DNA of 64,000 nt from the NCBI GenBank assembly GCA_034509925.1, contig CM067532.1, positions 5,482,142 to 5,546,141 on the forward strand, read 5' to 3'. This document shows positions 1 to 13,600 of the stretch, in pieces (the stretch's first letter is position 1; every line of letters begins with the position of its first letter). The translations under genes and the position numbers were made by a program. The notes beneath the pieces are model-generated. The model saw nothing but the letters and a program-made list of their open reading frames with translations. It had not been told where the DNA came from and did no database searches. This stretch comes from Hirudinaria manillensis. Its lineage: Eukaryota; Annelida; Clitellata; Hirudinida; Hirudinidae.

Positions 1-1350
1 TGCATGGAAAGAGTTGACTTTTAATTATAATCGATTTTGCTTCAAAATAAAATTATTTACGAATGTTTAATTGGTGAGAATATCGAGAAATAACCTTCTT
101 CGTGCTGGTCATGGTATCGGTTTCTCGAACAAAACAAAATCTCATCGAAGACCCAGAGCCAAATGAGATGATACAAACGGGGATGAGGATTTTTTTTAAT
201 AGTCCACGTGCTCGACGTGACAAAGACGATCTATCGCTCCTCAATTGACGTTTCTTCCTATCTGCTATTGGCTCGTAAATATGTGAAAACCACGCCCACT
301 TCAAAACGAGAACGGTCTTGTGCCGCAGACTCGTGCTAAAAAGTGTCTCTAGGCTCCTTCGGATGGTTTTGATATTGACGCTAAATCAAGAACCTGTCAT
401 GGCGGGTGTACGGTTTGGAACTGCCGCTTGATTTATTGTAGTGGAGCACCACTGCTAATCTCCTCGTTTCATTCTGCCGAACGAGCCATTCAAACTAACG
501 AATTCAAGACCTACTTTTATAAACTTTAGTAACTTTCGAGCAGCAGGGAAAAAAAATACGTCGGACTCGAGCGATCAGCGTCTTCGGAGAGTTTTTGTTG
601 CAGATAAGATTATCGAAGACTTACTGATAACGCGCCCAGAAGTCGGTGAAATTGCTTTAGTAAGTCGGGCAATTTATCCGATTCTATCGTCTGGGTTTCA
701 AACTGTGAGAGAACCCCGCCCAATGAGGTACGATCGACAGAGGAAGCCAAACAATGATCGAAATGAAGGCAATTCTGAGCGCCTGTCAATCAAAACTCTG
801 TGAAAACTCCGCCCATAAGAGAGGAATTTCGATGTAAAAAGTGACATCATCGGAGATGTCAGCAAGGACTAGCGTGTGCTAACGCGTGGGCAGAAAGTAG
901 GAGCAGCGTGTCTTTCCTTCCTTCGTGGACACGAGACAAAGATTTTTTTTTTATTTATTTTTATTTTTATTTTTTATTCTTGTTGCTGTTGTTGTTCGAC
1001 GACTTTTTAAATATTAAACTCTTGATGTTTCAATTATGGCGTTCAGATTTTTCTTCACTTCGGCTCAAACTTTGCTCATTTGCGGATGCACGGGAATCCC
1101 GGGAATGTCTCGGATCGTCTGCATTCGTGAATCTCTTCGAGGGTCTCTGAGGGTCTCTTACCCGAATGAACAGCTTCGATGGGATCCACTAAAGAACGTG
1201 CGACGTCATCAAACGACGTCCATCCCTGGCTCGTTCAATCCATCGACCCACCCCTGAAAGCGATCCGACTGACAAAGTGACTGACGAAGTGATAAACTTG
1301 ATTTTCAGTCGTTCGAATGAACGATCCCTGAACCCTGAACCCTGAACCCG
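1..1350. promoter_or_regulatory. GC-richer, gene-less segment with repeated GC-box motifs
   Basis: This stretch is visibly richer in G, C and CpG than the AT-rich sequence to its right, and no reading frame in it is recognisable. It contains three related motifs of the form GTGARA followed by a CCGCCC or CACGCCC box, at about 282-300, 702-726 and 797-821. I infer a CpG-rich promoter, 5' UTR or enhancer, possibly of a gene lying left of the window, but no transcript can be demonstrated. Short open frames here (for example 53-304 on the minus strand) show no family similarity. Confidence 0.25.
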
Positions 1351-1654
1351 TGCAGACAAAAGCACCAGTCCTTGTGCTCCACTTGAACAAAGGAAGTTTG
1401 TTGATGTTGCCACACGCAAATCTTCGCCTTGCAACGAAATTTACTGCCGATGTGTGCCACACACACACACACACACACGTGCCTTCATCGGTTCATTGTT
1501 CTCGTCTCCATGGAGATACTCTTAATAAAAACAGAAATTAAAATCCAGGCGTTGAAATGAACCCCCAATACGTCCATCGATATTTCTGATAATTTTTCTT
1601 TTAAAACCATTTTTAACCATAAATTATTATCGAATGAGTTGATAAATAATAGTG

Positions 1655-1794
<140 letters not shown>

Positions 1795-1973
1795 TAGTTG
1801 GACGATGAGTTATTGGGATTAATACGTCTCAAAAGTTTTGGATTTTCCTGGTTATTAATTCCTATTTATAGATCAATCGTCCAGCAATTTAATCACGTGA
1901 CATCCGCCCAGCAAATCAGGCTTTGTTTGTTCGTGACATCCTGCTCAATGATTTTCTTTAAATATGCTTTGAA

Positions 1974-2046
1974 AAAGTTAAATGCTATTTAAAAGTTAAA
2001 TGCTATTTAAAAGTTAAATGCTATTTAAAAGTTAAATACTATTTAA
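1974..2046. repeat. Short tandem repeat, 18-bp unit, four copies
   Basis: Four consecutive copies of AAAAGTTAAATGCTATTT; the last carries one substitution (ATGC to ATAC). Confidence 0.9.
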
Positions 2047-5000
2047 AGTAATATAAAATGTCACCATATAATTCATTTCATTAAAAGCAAGATATTTTAA
2101 AATAAATAAAATGAATAAAAAGTTAAAAAATTAAAATTTCTAAAAAAATGTTTTCTTTTGATTCACGTTTTGAGTCATCTGCTGAAATCTTTAAAAGCAA
2201 CCTCAAAATAAAAACAATTTCTAATATTATTTAAGAGGATCATAATCATAACCATCATCGTTTAAAATTACTTCCGGTTCAAAAGAGGGTTCAAGTGATT
2301 GAATTAAAATTGGATATTTATTTCTTCAAGTTGCATCAGTTGTTTGTCGTTGCTATCGTTGTTTGTTGTCGTTGTTTGTCGTTATACATTCTTGTCTGAT
2401 ACAACAGGCTTGCTTTTGCTGTCATTTCTTCTCCTTCTTCTTTTTCTTCTTCTTATTATTTTTATTATTAATATTATTATTATCATTATTATTTTATATT
2501 ACACGTTTTAATGTAAAAACATTGAGTAAACTCCATGTTATAATGCATGTGACAATATTTATTATATTATATTAATAAATACTTTATTTATAAATGTGTT
2601 ATTATATTATATTATTGTTGTTTCTATATAATATAATAAAAAGGAGAACATCTCTAACCATTAAACTGTCCTTGCTACATACTTACGTTTCCGGTCTTTG
2701 GATTTCAATTTCAAACCTTTTTTTCTCAATTTATTTTAAAATAATATCAAAAATAATTTAAAATAATATCAAATATAATTTAATTTAAATATGTTTATGT
2801 GGGCGATTTGAGTGAAAAATAATTTTATTTTAGACTTATTGTGGCTAGAAATAGATTGGTCTGCCATTCTTTCGGGACCGTAGTTCCGTTAGACTTGAGG
2901 TCCTTGTTAGTTTAACAATGGACTGATAAATGTTTTTAAATCATTTACTGTCAATTTCTATCCGCTGTTTTTTGCACCACAGACTGAATTTATTTGCAAA
3001 AGTAATTCTGAAATATTCTGAAAATAAATATTTTGAGATTCCTTTTTGAATCTTTGCGTGTCTCAAAAGTTAAGACTCCAAACTAAGGTTTCCCTGACCA
3101 AAATCACGAGGAATTACGTGCCAATCTCCTGTAAATTCTTTTGAATTATGTTTTTATTTTATTTATATTCAATAGATTTTTATATTCAATTTTTTATATT
3201 CAGCAGACAATCTTTCTTCTATCGATTCTTTTTACTTAGGGATATATTTTTCCAGATCCTTTGGACAAATAATCTTCAGTATCAATCGGCATGAACTCCA
3301 AGTAAATAATCTTTATCTTTACTTTTTATGACCTCATCTTCAGAAGCATTGTCATCTTCACTGTCTGCACCTTCTTGTAGCTACTTTTACAAAGAGATGT
3401 GTCTGCTGCGATACACCAAGCCACGTTATATTACTTCTTTTCTATATTTATTAAATTATAAATAAATGTATTTACATGTAAATAAATTAAAATGGTTGAC
3501 CTTATAATAATGTCAAAATAATGGCGAAAATCGTTCTGAACTATAAATATGAACAAATTAAATAATAATTTGTCAATTTTAAATTTTAAATTTTAAATAA
3601 AATATTTGCTGATCATTTCAACGTCATAAACTGAGTTTTATTTTATGATGCAATACGTTGTACCCACCCATGATGAAAACATGGCGGCAAAAAGTAACCT
3701 CAACGTTTTCTTTTGGTCTTTTTTATAAATTTTTTTTGTTGACTGCACGTCAAAACGATTAATTGCAATTAATAAGTCCTCGGGCATAACGGATGTAACT
3801 TTTATAACAACGTGAAATCCTTTGAAGTGGGTGGGTGGTTGTACAGGGTGAGGATTAGTAGTATTAACAATCGTAACCATCAGTCATCATAACCATAAAA
3901 TTATTTAAATAATAATTAATTAATAAAGAATGAATGTCAAAACATTTATATGATATAATATTATATAATAATAATTATTATTATTTATGGATTATTTTTT
4001 ATTATATGATTATGACTTTAAATGTTTTTAAAGAAATCCTCTTGTAGTATTTAGATACCTTATTATTTTAAATAAATAAAAATAAAATTAAAAATTAATT
4101 AATATTTCATACAAATTTAGTTTCTAAAAGTTAACTACTCTAAAGAATAATATGTCTCTGTGATATATAATGGTGAAGAAGGCTTAAGTCAAAATGATGC
4201 ATATACGTTATAATAACAAGCCACCTGAGGGTAGGGACTTAAAGGGCACGTGTCCACTCAACCTTGGTCAGGTTCACCCTTTCGCCACCCATTGACGGAT
4301 CTTTAGGTTTTGGAAGCCAGAAAAAGATCATCACAACCACGTACGTCAACTTTACCCCCAACTTCAACGAATTTTGAAATCCAAGGATAACATGCATGAA
4401 ACACAGGAAGTTAAAATAAATTGGAACTAATAAATTCAAATTAATTAATTAAAATGCTAAAATAGATTTATTAGTAGAAAACTAATTTATATTAAATGAC
4501 TTAATAAATAAATAATTAATTAATCAAATAATAATAGTTATAACTTATGTTAAAGACTAATATAACTTATCCTGAAACTAAGCCCTTCTGTAAGCAGAAG
4601 TCTTGTGGACAGAATGCCTTGGACACAACGCAACACAATGAAATGCAATCAAATGTTTTCGATGCAAACTTCCAAAAGTAACAAAACCATGGGAAGGAAT
4701 TATTTGAAAATGTTTCATTTAATCGGAAATTCAAACACGAATTAAGAAACAATCCTTGCTTTGTTGGCTTTCCCATGCAGTAACACGTAGTAACACCATC
4801 ATCATCATCACCATCATCACCATCTTCTTCTTCTTCTTCCTCGCCTTGTCCATGGGGTTCGAGCGATGGAATTTTGTACGTGAATTCTTTAGTAGGGAGT
4901 TCGGTCTTTAAGAACTCGGTCAGTTTGATGGGCGGATGGACGGGTGGATGGATGAACGAATGAATGGATGCATAAACGGATGAATGGATGTACGGACGGA

Positions 5001-7280
5001 CGGACATTTCATTAACATTCAATTTTGACATCAAAGTTGTGACATGTTGAATTTCTTTCATCGACACCAACGCCAAGCACAAACAGTTTGTTGTCAATGG
5101 CAACGACGCTTTCGACCAATGGCGTATCTGCAAGTCAAGAAAATGAATGTTTGAAAATCTTTGCATTGAATTCATTCTGCCAAGTAATAATTAAGTTTTC
5201 CAGCAATTATTTGAAATACATTCACAAATTAACGAGACATGTTGTTGTTGTTTTTGTTGTTGTTGTTGTTGTTGTTGAAAGAATGGTCAGTGTGCTGCAA
5301 TCGGAAATAGAAATGCAGAAAATTAACTGTTATTGTGAGATGAAAAGTTTACGAGAACTAACAATAAATTAAATACAATAAATGTGCAATTAAATGTAAT
5401 AAATAATATAATATAATAATATGATAAAGTTAATAAAACATGTTAAAGCCATAAAATGTGTGATGAATGAGCTTCAATAATTGTTCCGATGAAGTTGTCA
5501 CAATGTCTTCTTGCCAATGAACTGTTCGTTAATTTATTTTGACATTTGAAAAGAAATTCTGACGATTTTTAATTCATTCAAACTTCCTTCAAATATTTCA
5601 GAAAAATCCGTAAAATCGAGATATTAAAATAATGTTGTTTTTTTTTTATAAAGTTTGAAAATTTAAGAAAACAAAAAGACTTATATTTGTAACAGATCGA
5701 TTTATCAGTTATTTACTCAATATATTATTACTAAATTTATCAATACAAATTTAAATATTATAAATTTATAATTTATTATAATTTATTATTAGAAACCTCT
5801 GCTCTTGCAGAAGTTTGATTGGTAAAAATTTAACAATCAATGCTTTCAATTGCACCTAAAGTCGTACAATTTATAGTCCCCAATATATATAATTACCATT
5901 CAAAATGTATTTATTTTCATTTATTGATAAATGTTTATCCTCCATTGTTGAGCGATAATAACATTGAAATGCAGTATTTATCGCTGCGGCGAAATTACTC
6001 GGGAGCAATTAAGTTTTAAGCCATTAATTTAGAGACCGTCCGTAGCCAGGTATCGAACCGTTGGCCTCTGAACGTCCGTGAGATGTTGCACGCGTGGGCA
6101 AATACAATGAAAAGCTCACAAATCATATCGTTAGAATGCTGACAATTTGACATAGAATTCCTTTTTGTCGAAGCATTTCATAAGAAAGCCTTCAGTCCTC
6201 TTCTGGTATTCTATTGACGGTTCAATTAGTCATCTAATTAAACTTTGTGAATATTTATTTTATTAAGTTAACAATTCTCATCAATAACACATAGTGAAGT
6301 ATTTTCGCCCGTTAATTTCAATTGAAAGTATAAAACTGAAACTCACGGAAAGTACAAATTTTGATCGGGATTTTGGAAAAAGATGAGCGTTTGGGACTTG
6401 GGTGTTACATTTTGGATGCTGGAAACATCTTAACAAGAATTTGAGTAATTGCTAAATAATATTTTTTATTAAACATTTATTTTTTTATTTTTTACAAAGA
6501 CATATTGTTTTGCAGGTGATTCATCAAAATGGCCCCCGTCGAACATTACAATGAAAATGGAAAAAGATTTTGTCTGCAGTAAATTAACGTAATTTATGGA
6601 GAAATATTAAGAAAAAAAAAATGACTCGTAATAGAATTTATAACTTATTGTCGATAAATTAAAACGTACAATAGAAAATGAAAAAGGTGAACTTGTTGAT
6701 CAGAAGATTATAAAAAAAAAACCCTAAAGTGAATTCCCTCCACGTTGTTAACCCCGGATTTAAAATGAAATTAAATTTAAATCGAGAAAATTAAAACTCG
6801 GAAATAAAAAGTTTTGCAATATGATGTTTTATTTTGTTTGTTGTTTTCGCGGGATGTGTTTGTTCGGTTTGGTGATACGCCAAAGTATCCCGGTACAAAA
6901 TCATCCATTTTCCTTGTACATTGTGCATTATGTTATTATAATATAAACGATTACGCATCAATTCCAGATAAATAAATTATTAAATAAAATATTTGATTTT
7001 AGTTAAATATTTAATTGATAATGAAGTGTTGGAAAGCTTGATTCGAGTGTCTTGTCATATTTGGTTGCTAAAATTAACCAATCGAGGGACCTCTGGCGGT
7101 AGGAAAATAAAATAACAACAACAACATTGTATTATGCGTTGTTTAATTCTTCAATAATATTCTTTAATACGATAAGTTTAATTTTTTTTTTGCCCGCACA
7201 TTGAATGTTTCATTATCAAACTTCGGTGCCGCTATAAATTACATTTGATATTGGTATTAGTTTGCTAATTAATATTAATT

Positions 7281-7340
7281 TATCTAATTAATATTCATTT
7301 AATTAATTAATATTCATTTAATTAATTAATATTCATTTGT
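7281..7340. repeat. AT-rich tandem repeat, about 20-bp unit, three copies
   Basis: Three copies of a unit containing TAATTAATATTCATTT. Confidence 0.8.
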
Positions 7341-9386
7341 TCATTCTTCCACCCTGCTCCAGTCTGCGCTTTAACGAAATTATTCGTAAATCAAGTGGTT
7401 GTAAACATGAATAAAAATGAATATGCCTTTTTAGTTAATTTATTCATCAGTATTTAATAAATAAATAAATAAACAATTTCGTGGAAAGGATAAAAAAAAT
7501 CAGGAGACATTTGTGATGAGCGAATGAAAAATAAATTAAATCAAACTTAAATAATTCATCGATCGTCGACCTTTTATTGAAAAGAAATTACTCAATTATA
7601 TTATTTAATTCAATCATTATTTACATAGATTTATTCATTATATATTTAAAATTTTAATTTTTGTGTTAATTCACTGATTAATAAATAAAATGTTAACAAA
7701 ATTATTTTCATTTCATATTCCCACTCTTTCATTAAACATAAAACATAAAAAGATGATCATATATTTAATTAATATATTTATTTAATTAATGTATTTATTT
7801 AATTAATATTCCCTAAAAACAAATAAGTTTTAAAAAAGTCATGAATGGATTACAATTGCATATTACTAATTGTTGGATGATTTTATTGGGAAGAGTTTTC
7901 TTTTTGTCGACAGATGTCTTGTCATCTTGTTGCGACAAAGAGGAAACTTATGGTCTTACTAAAATTAATATTATTCTTAATGAATAAAATGCTTAGTGAT
8001 TTTATTATTTAAAATTTAAAACCTCACATTGGATTTACAAATTAATTAATTTACAAATATTTCTAAATATGCAAAATAAACCGACGACTGCACCCTCACG
8101 TTGGATTTTGCAAGTTCCAACGTGGATGAAAGATGAACTGATGATGTGTAATATATGCAATCCATGTAGTAGAATATGTAATCCATGTAATAAAAGTCTT
8201 GTTATAAAAACCATCAGTCGGATTTTGACACGCAAAAAAATGTGAGTAATCATGAAACTAATTTACATATGTTGGTGCATCGATTGGTTCTAATGCATGG
8301 ATTGATGCACTGATTTTGTCTCCTGTTACAAGATTCTCAGTGTCATCAAATGCCATCAAGAAGGGAATTTATGATTCTCATGATTCCAATCTTGGGTTGC
8401 TTCGTTTGTACTTGTATGAAATGATGTTCTGCTGTTGTACATTTATTTTATCATTTTCTATCAACGCTAACGAAATTAAATTTTCAACAAAGTATTGTGA
8501 ATTATTGCTTCAAAATAGCTCTGTTCACGTAATTTTGTTGTTATTTTCCTGCCTGTGAATCTGATTAGGGTTGTTGCATTGTCATCCTGATATTTGATAT
8601 TTGCGCACTTGAAATAGCTGCATAAATAAACAAGTTAAATTACAATTGAAATGAATACGGTTACACTGCAGGTGAAATAGATAATAAATAAATAAAATGA
8701 ATAAATAAATAAATAAATTGAATAAATATCATTATTTACATATAATTATTATGTAACTATTATTATAATTGGTCCGTAAGAAATAGGATGTTAACTTAAA
8801 ACATTTTCCTCCCATTTGGATCTGCAAAATGATTGATTTGATGAGAATAAATATATAAAATAAATAAATTGATTCAATAAAACAAATATGTTGCCACGAC
8901 AATCCGCCATTACTCCCTGACACGTGGTAAGATAAAAGACATTTAGTATGAGGCAAGACGTTTAATGTGATAGAGATATGTATGCATGGTATAAGGCAAA
9001 CAATGTCGTTTAACACACTTTATTAACCATCATTATAATAATATATTATTAATAATTATATTAATATTTATTAAAATTCATTAACAGGCAATATAAACCA
9101 TACTCTGGTATCTTTCCATTTGATCGGACTTAAAAGATGTAAGAATGTTGTAATACTTTGACTGTCATTTATATAAACGCATAAATTTTTAAAATAACAA
9201 TAATACCAAAATATCAGGAACAAGTTGTTAACGCTGTCACAAAAAAATAAATAATTAATTAATAAAATAAATAAATAAAACGAATTAAGAACACTATTGA
9301 TAATGAGACAGCGATTTTAACATTATTATGCTGTTTTAATATTATTAAGCTATAACAATGTCATAATATGGAGAAAAATTAAAATT

Positions 9387-9388
<2 letters not shown>

Positions 9389-9425
<37 letters not shown>
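9389..9425. repeat. (TAA)n microsatellite
   Basis: A short run of TAA about 200 bp beyond the stop codon of the minus-strand COUP-TF gene, so within or just past its 3' UTR. Confidence 0.9.
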
Positions 9426-9593
9426 TAAACTCATGATTCTATAAATATATATTAGTTCTTTAATGCATTTGAGTTGCAAAACACCATCATCGTCGTCATC
9501 ATCATCAGCTGGAGATCTTCTTTTTACCGGCGGTTGAAAGTTCAAGTGATTGGAATCTTCTTCAAAGGAATGTTGAGGAAGATCATCAGAAGT

Positions 9594-9632
9594 GGGTCAA
9601 AGGTGGGTCAGACGTAGGTCGGACGTAGGTCA
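9594..9632. promoter_or_regulatory. Array of nuclear-receptor-type hexamer half-sites at 11-bp spacing
   Basis: On the plus strand, hexamers GGGTCA (9594), GGGTCA (9605), AGGTCG (9616) and AGGTCA (9627) recur every 11 bp. This corresponds to direct repeats with five-base spacers (DR5-like). The first hexamer is also followed at one base by AGGTGG, giving a DR1-like pairing. The last hexamer overlaps the stop codon of the COUP-TF gene. COUP-TF-family receptors are known to bind direct repeats of AGGTCA with various spacings, so autoregulation is a possible inference. A degenerate 11-bp minisatellite is the simple alternative. Confidence 0.35.
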
Positions 9633-12205
9633 GAGGTAGGGCCAGTTGTGTGGGGTCCCGGAAAGCATGTCACTGATGAGGGTGTCTATGGGCGTCTTGC
9701 CGATGAGTCGGACGAAGAAAAGTTGGACGATTGTCTGCGGAGACACGATCCTCAGGGAGGGCAGCCTCAGAAGGAGTTTTCCGAATCGATTCGGTTGAGA
9801 CGAAGAGTAAGTCTTCTGGATGTATTCTTCCAGGGCTCGTAGACTCTTTTCTTGGAGACATTCAATGTGACTACGATCAGAAAGCCCTGGCGAATCTGTC
9901 GATCGTTCTTACTTCTTAATGGATGGATGGATGGATGGATGGATGGACGGGTGGATGTTAAATTTTTAAAATATTCAGTCCTATTATTTGAGAAATTAAT
10001 AAATTATTTCGTGAAAGAACCTGAGGAAAATAAGGCAATCGCCTTGAGACAACTGAACTCCGCAGAATCCAGTTTGAGTACCCTCAACCTGTCAACGATG
10101 TCCTGAAAGATCTTCACCTGGTCGATATACGCAACCAAACTGGAGTGGGGGTGATTGGACCACAGCTGAGTCGACGGAACTGCCATGCAACACTGGGCCG
10201 CATTCAGGACAAACAACTCGCTCCACGTCATCCTAAGAACTGCCACCTTATTGGTCGAAAGGATTGTCATAAATATTAATTGCATTTTATGAATATTAAT
10301 CAGCAGATCTATCTTGAAGAGCTTAACGTATTTGTAGAACTTTTTATTTGATCGTGCCTTATATTGTATCTTTCGGTGAAATTTAAATACGTTCAAATGG
10401 ATGCTAATCATTTTGCAGAACGTGTTTCAAAGTTCTTTACTTGTTTTGTTGATGAATATATTAAATAAATAGAAATAAATATCGTTATTTAAATATTTTG
10501 TCACAAGATATCAACATCATCATCATCGTCACGGGCACAAATAACCCTACACCCTCATCGTGTATGTGTTTGAAGTGAAAGCAATGAAAAAAGATTGGGC
10601 CTATTTTGAAATTTCACAAATTAAAATCATAAACATAATTTATTCGTAAGCACGTGTTGGTAGCACGACCACGTTATTACTTTCATGATGTCATAAATAT
10701 TTAAATATAACCTGATCGGATAGAGAAAGTTCCGGAAAGAAGGGAATATTCCGTGCCCATTCGACGGCACTGAACAAAAGTCTGGCAGCCAACTCACAAG
10801 CGCCAGTTACTGGTGAATTTGAATTTGAATATCCACCCATCACGGAGAAAGAACCGCCCACAGCTCCACTCGGACCAATCCCCGGCGAGTAGTAGCCGTG
10901 AGGTGAAGGTTGTTGGAGTCTGGGAACAAAGAGGCTTGTCATGGAATACGGTTCTGCTCTGACCAGGAGAGAAATGAAACTCGACGCAGGGTTCAGGAAA
11001 TCCGTTTGAACTTCTCGCCTCGTCTTTTGATTCGCATGACTTGGTTCGACGAACGCAGACAAACGAGTCGCAGAAGCGGAAGAAGTCGACGACGCTGACG
11101 ACGATATTCTGCTCTTCTGGACGGCTAAAAGGAAATTTTAATAAAGAAATAAGTCGAATAAACAAATAAATAAATAAGTGGTGATCGTGAAACGTGCGAG
11201 TCGCCATTTTGAAACTCGATGCGGCCTAAATAGGAGGAGAAAATGTCTGATGAATAAGTAATTGCTTGGATTCGGTCACTAGAGTTGGTCATGGTCGTGA
11301 GCATGAATAATTGAGATTAGATTCGCTTCTCCTGTGAGCAAGTGACAAACAGAACTTAAAGTCCGAACTGACCGTCTCTTTTCATGCCAACTTCGTAGCA
11401 CTTTCTCAACCTGCAGAACTGGCACTGGTTCCTGTGGTGTGGGTCGATGGGGCAGTTACCCGAACCCCTGCAATTGTAGGCCAAACTCTTTCTCACTGAC
11501 CGCTTGAAGAAACTCTTGCAACCTGCATAGAATTTAATTTGTTTATATTTGTTTATATTTATCTCTATTAATATTTTAATCTGATATAAATGAATTCAAA
11601 TTCTTAGAACGTTAACGTTCAAAAACACCTGAAAGCAAAGAAGTCATGAAAAAAACGAAGAGACAGTAAAATAATTATTTAAATATTCAAAACAATTAAA
11701 ATTGAAATTATAAATTAATTATAAAATTATTATTATTATTAGCTCATTATAAGCGTTTAAGAAAAATTATTATAAGAATATCATCTTGACCTTCACATGT
11801 GACCACCCCGTAGTGCTTGCCTGAACTTTTGTCCCCACAAACGACGCAATCGGTCAACGTAGCCGAGGATACTGACGTGGCCGACGAAGAACAGGACAAG
11901 GGACCCTCGGTCAAGGGAGGGTCTTGGTCGGATGTTTTCGTGGAGGACGGGGTGTCCCTGTTCTTGTGTTCCTCTGACTTTACGGATGTTCCCTCGCATT
12001 TCTTTCGCTGAGGTTCGCCCAGTTGGTGGTAGGAGGGTTGCTGTTGGTGCCCTGTGGTCGGGTACGAGGTGTAGAAGTGGCTCGAATAACTCGGTGTCAG
12101 AACGGAGGCGGAGTAGCCGTAGGAGAAGGAAGAATGAGGAAAGAAATTCGTGTCGTTGTTGAGATTGTTACCCGGGCAGGATTCATTGTTCCAACTGGAG
12201 AGCAT
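9630..12205 (-). CDS. NR2F: COUP-TF (NR2F-type) orphan nuclear receptor, five exons
   Basis: Sequence-specific nuclear transcription factor of the COUP-TF family. Exons: 12205-11791, 11522-11373, 11124-10712, 10246-10021, 9886-9630; they join to 486 residues with consistent phase. The two-zinc-finger DNA-binding domain begins with [14 protein letters not shown] (about residue 120), carries the P-box CEGCKS and ends [20 protein letters not shown]. The ligand-binding domain (about 295-480) contains [20 protein letters not shown], then [28 protein letters not shown] and the AF-2-like [12 protein letters not shown]. The N-terminus is Ser/Tyr/Pro-rich, as is common for the A/B region. The DBD departs from the very conserved COUP-TF pattern in the second finger ([13 protein letters not shown]). 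The start is the first ATG in the exon frame; an upstream non-coding exon cannot be excluded. Intron 4 holds a GGAT microsatellite. The gene stands alone in a gene-poor region. Confidence 0.95.
9918..9956. repeat. (GGAT)n microsatellite in COUP-TF intron 4
   Basis: About nine copies of ATGG/GGAT with slight decay at the end, located just upstream (in gene orientation) of the last coding exon. Confidence 0.9.
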
Positions 12206-13000
12206 CTGACGTTGAATTTTATAAACAACAATGGCTTCATTCTACGCTTCCGTACTTAACGTTCTCTTATTTTTGTTGTTGTCTTCGGACAACCATTTTG
12301 TTTAGAAAAATAAATTAAAAAAAGTAATATAAAAAAAATAACGGTGTATTTATGTAATTAAAACATTTAAAATAACGCATAAAAGGTATTGAAGCAGAAA
12401 AGCGAAAAGTGGAATCAATTGTAGTGGAAACGTTAACATGTATTATTATGTAGATATATATAATATATGAATAAATTTATGTGTAACATATATTTATATT
12501 TGTAATATATATTTATATGTGTAATATATTATATTTATTGACACAAGAACACGTGAACTTTGAAATTATGATTGAAAAGAAAAACAAACCTTCAGCAGTT
12601 TTCATGTTTCAATCAATGATTGAATTCAACTGCAACATCACCCTATTCAGAAATATCTTAACTCCACAGTAAGATCAACAACAACGACAACAGCAGCAGC
12701 AACACTGTCGACTTACGCAACGAGAGTAACGGAGCTTGCGCAACTCAGTCGACGAGTTGCAATACGAACGAAAGAACGACAGATTGAATGAATGAATGAA
12801 TGAATGAATGAATGAATTACGTCACAGACGATCAACTTCCCCTGGGATCAGCGCCATTAAACTCGATACAAATTTCCGTCTTCAGGTTAAAGTTGCCTGA
12901 CCGGGTGTCAATCATTTTTAAACCAGCCAATCAGCGCGCGACCCCAGCCTCCTTGTTTACATGAATATTTGACCTCCAAGGTTACCAAGGGTGTCTGGAA
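12206..13000 (-). promoter_or_regulatory. Candidate 5' UTR and promoter of the COUP-TF gene
   Basis: Upstream of the COUP-TF start codon, AT-rich sequence gives way at about 12660-12970 to GC-richer sequence with CAG/CAA repeats, a GAAT microsatellite (about 12787-12817) and a CCAATCAGCGCGCG block near 12930 that resembles a CCAAT box beside CpGs. Half-site-like words (AGGTTAAAG, GGGTGTCA) occur close by. The promoter role is inferred from position and composition only. Confidence 0.35.
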
Positions 13001-13112
13001 TTTTCACGGCGTTTTCAAAGAATTTCATATTATTTAATAATAAAAGTTTATATAAACCATCCATAATATGCAATTTGAACGAAATAAATTATTCAATTAT
13101 AAGTCAAAATTA

Positions 13113-13114
13113 CA

Positions 13115-13178
<64 letters not shown>
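13113..13178. repeat. (AAT)n microsatellite
   Basis: About 22 copies of the trinucleotide; reads as poly-isoleucine in one frame. Confidence 0.95.
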
Positions 13179-13179
<1 letters not shown>

Positions 13180-13600
13180 AGGTCTTGAAGTGGAATTTAG
13201 TAAAAAAAATATGGAATTATTTAAAAAGATTATTAAATAATTATCTCAAAATCAAGCAGATCCGTCTTTGAAAGGAGAAGTTTGCAATGACCCATTAAAA
13301 TTGTTTACAGTAAGCAGGCTATTGCGTGGACTTTGTGTGTGTGGGATTTATGGCGGGTAATTCATTTCATCCGTGACTTCTGACCGAATGTGGAGGGCAT
13401 GAGATTTCAATTGACCACGTTTATTCTTATCGTAGAATATCGCTTTGAAGATTCCCTTATCAAACCTGCTCTGATGGAATCACAACGGCATCAACATGCT
13501 GGTCAGTCGATGGATTTATATTCGCTCGTAATGGATTTCTGAATTTAGATATTATTTAATTATAATAACTTATAAGATGGTTCAATTCGTTTTAAAAGTT

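Noticed and set aside
4567..5175. A 202-codon minus-strand ORF
   Set aside because: Built largely from GGAT/ATC-type repeats and a poly-acidic run; no domain, no splice or promoter context.
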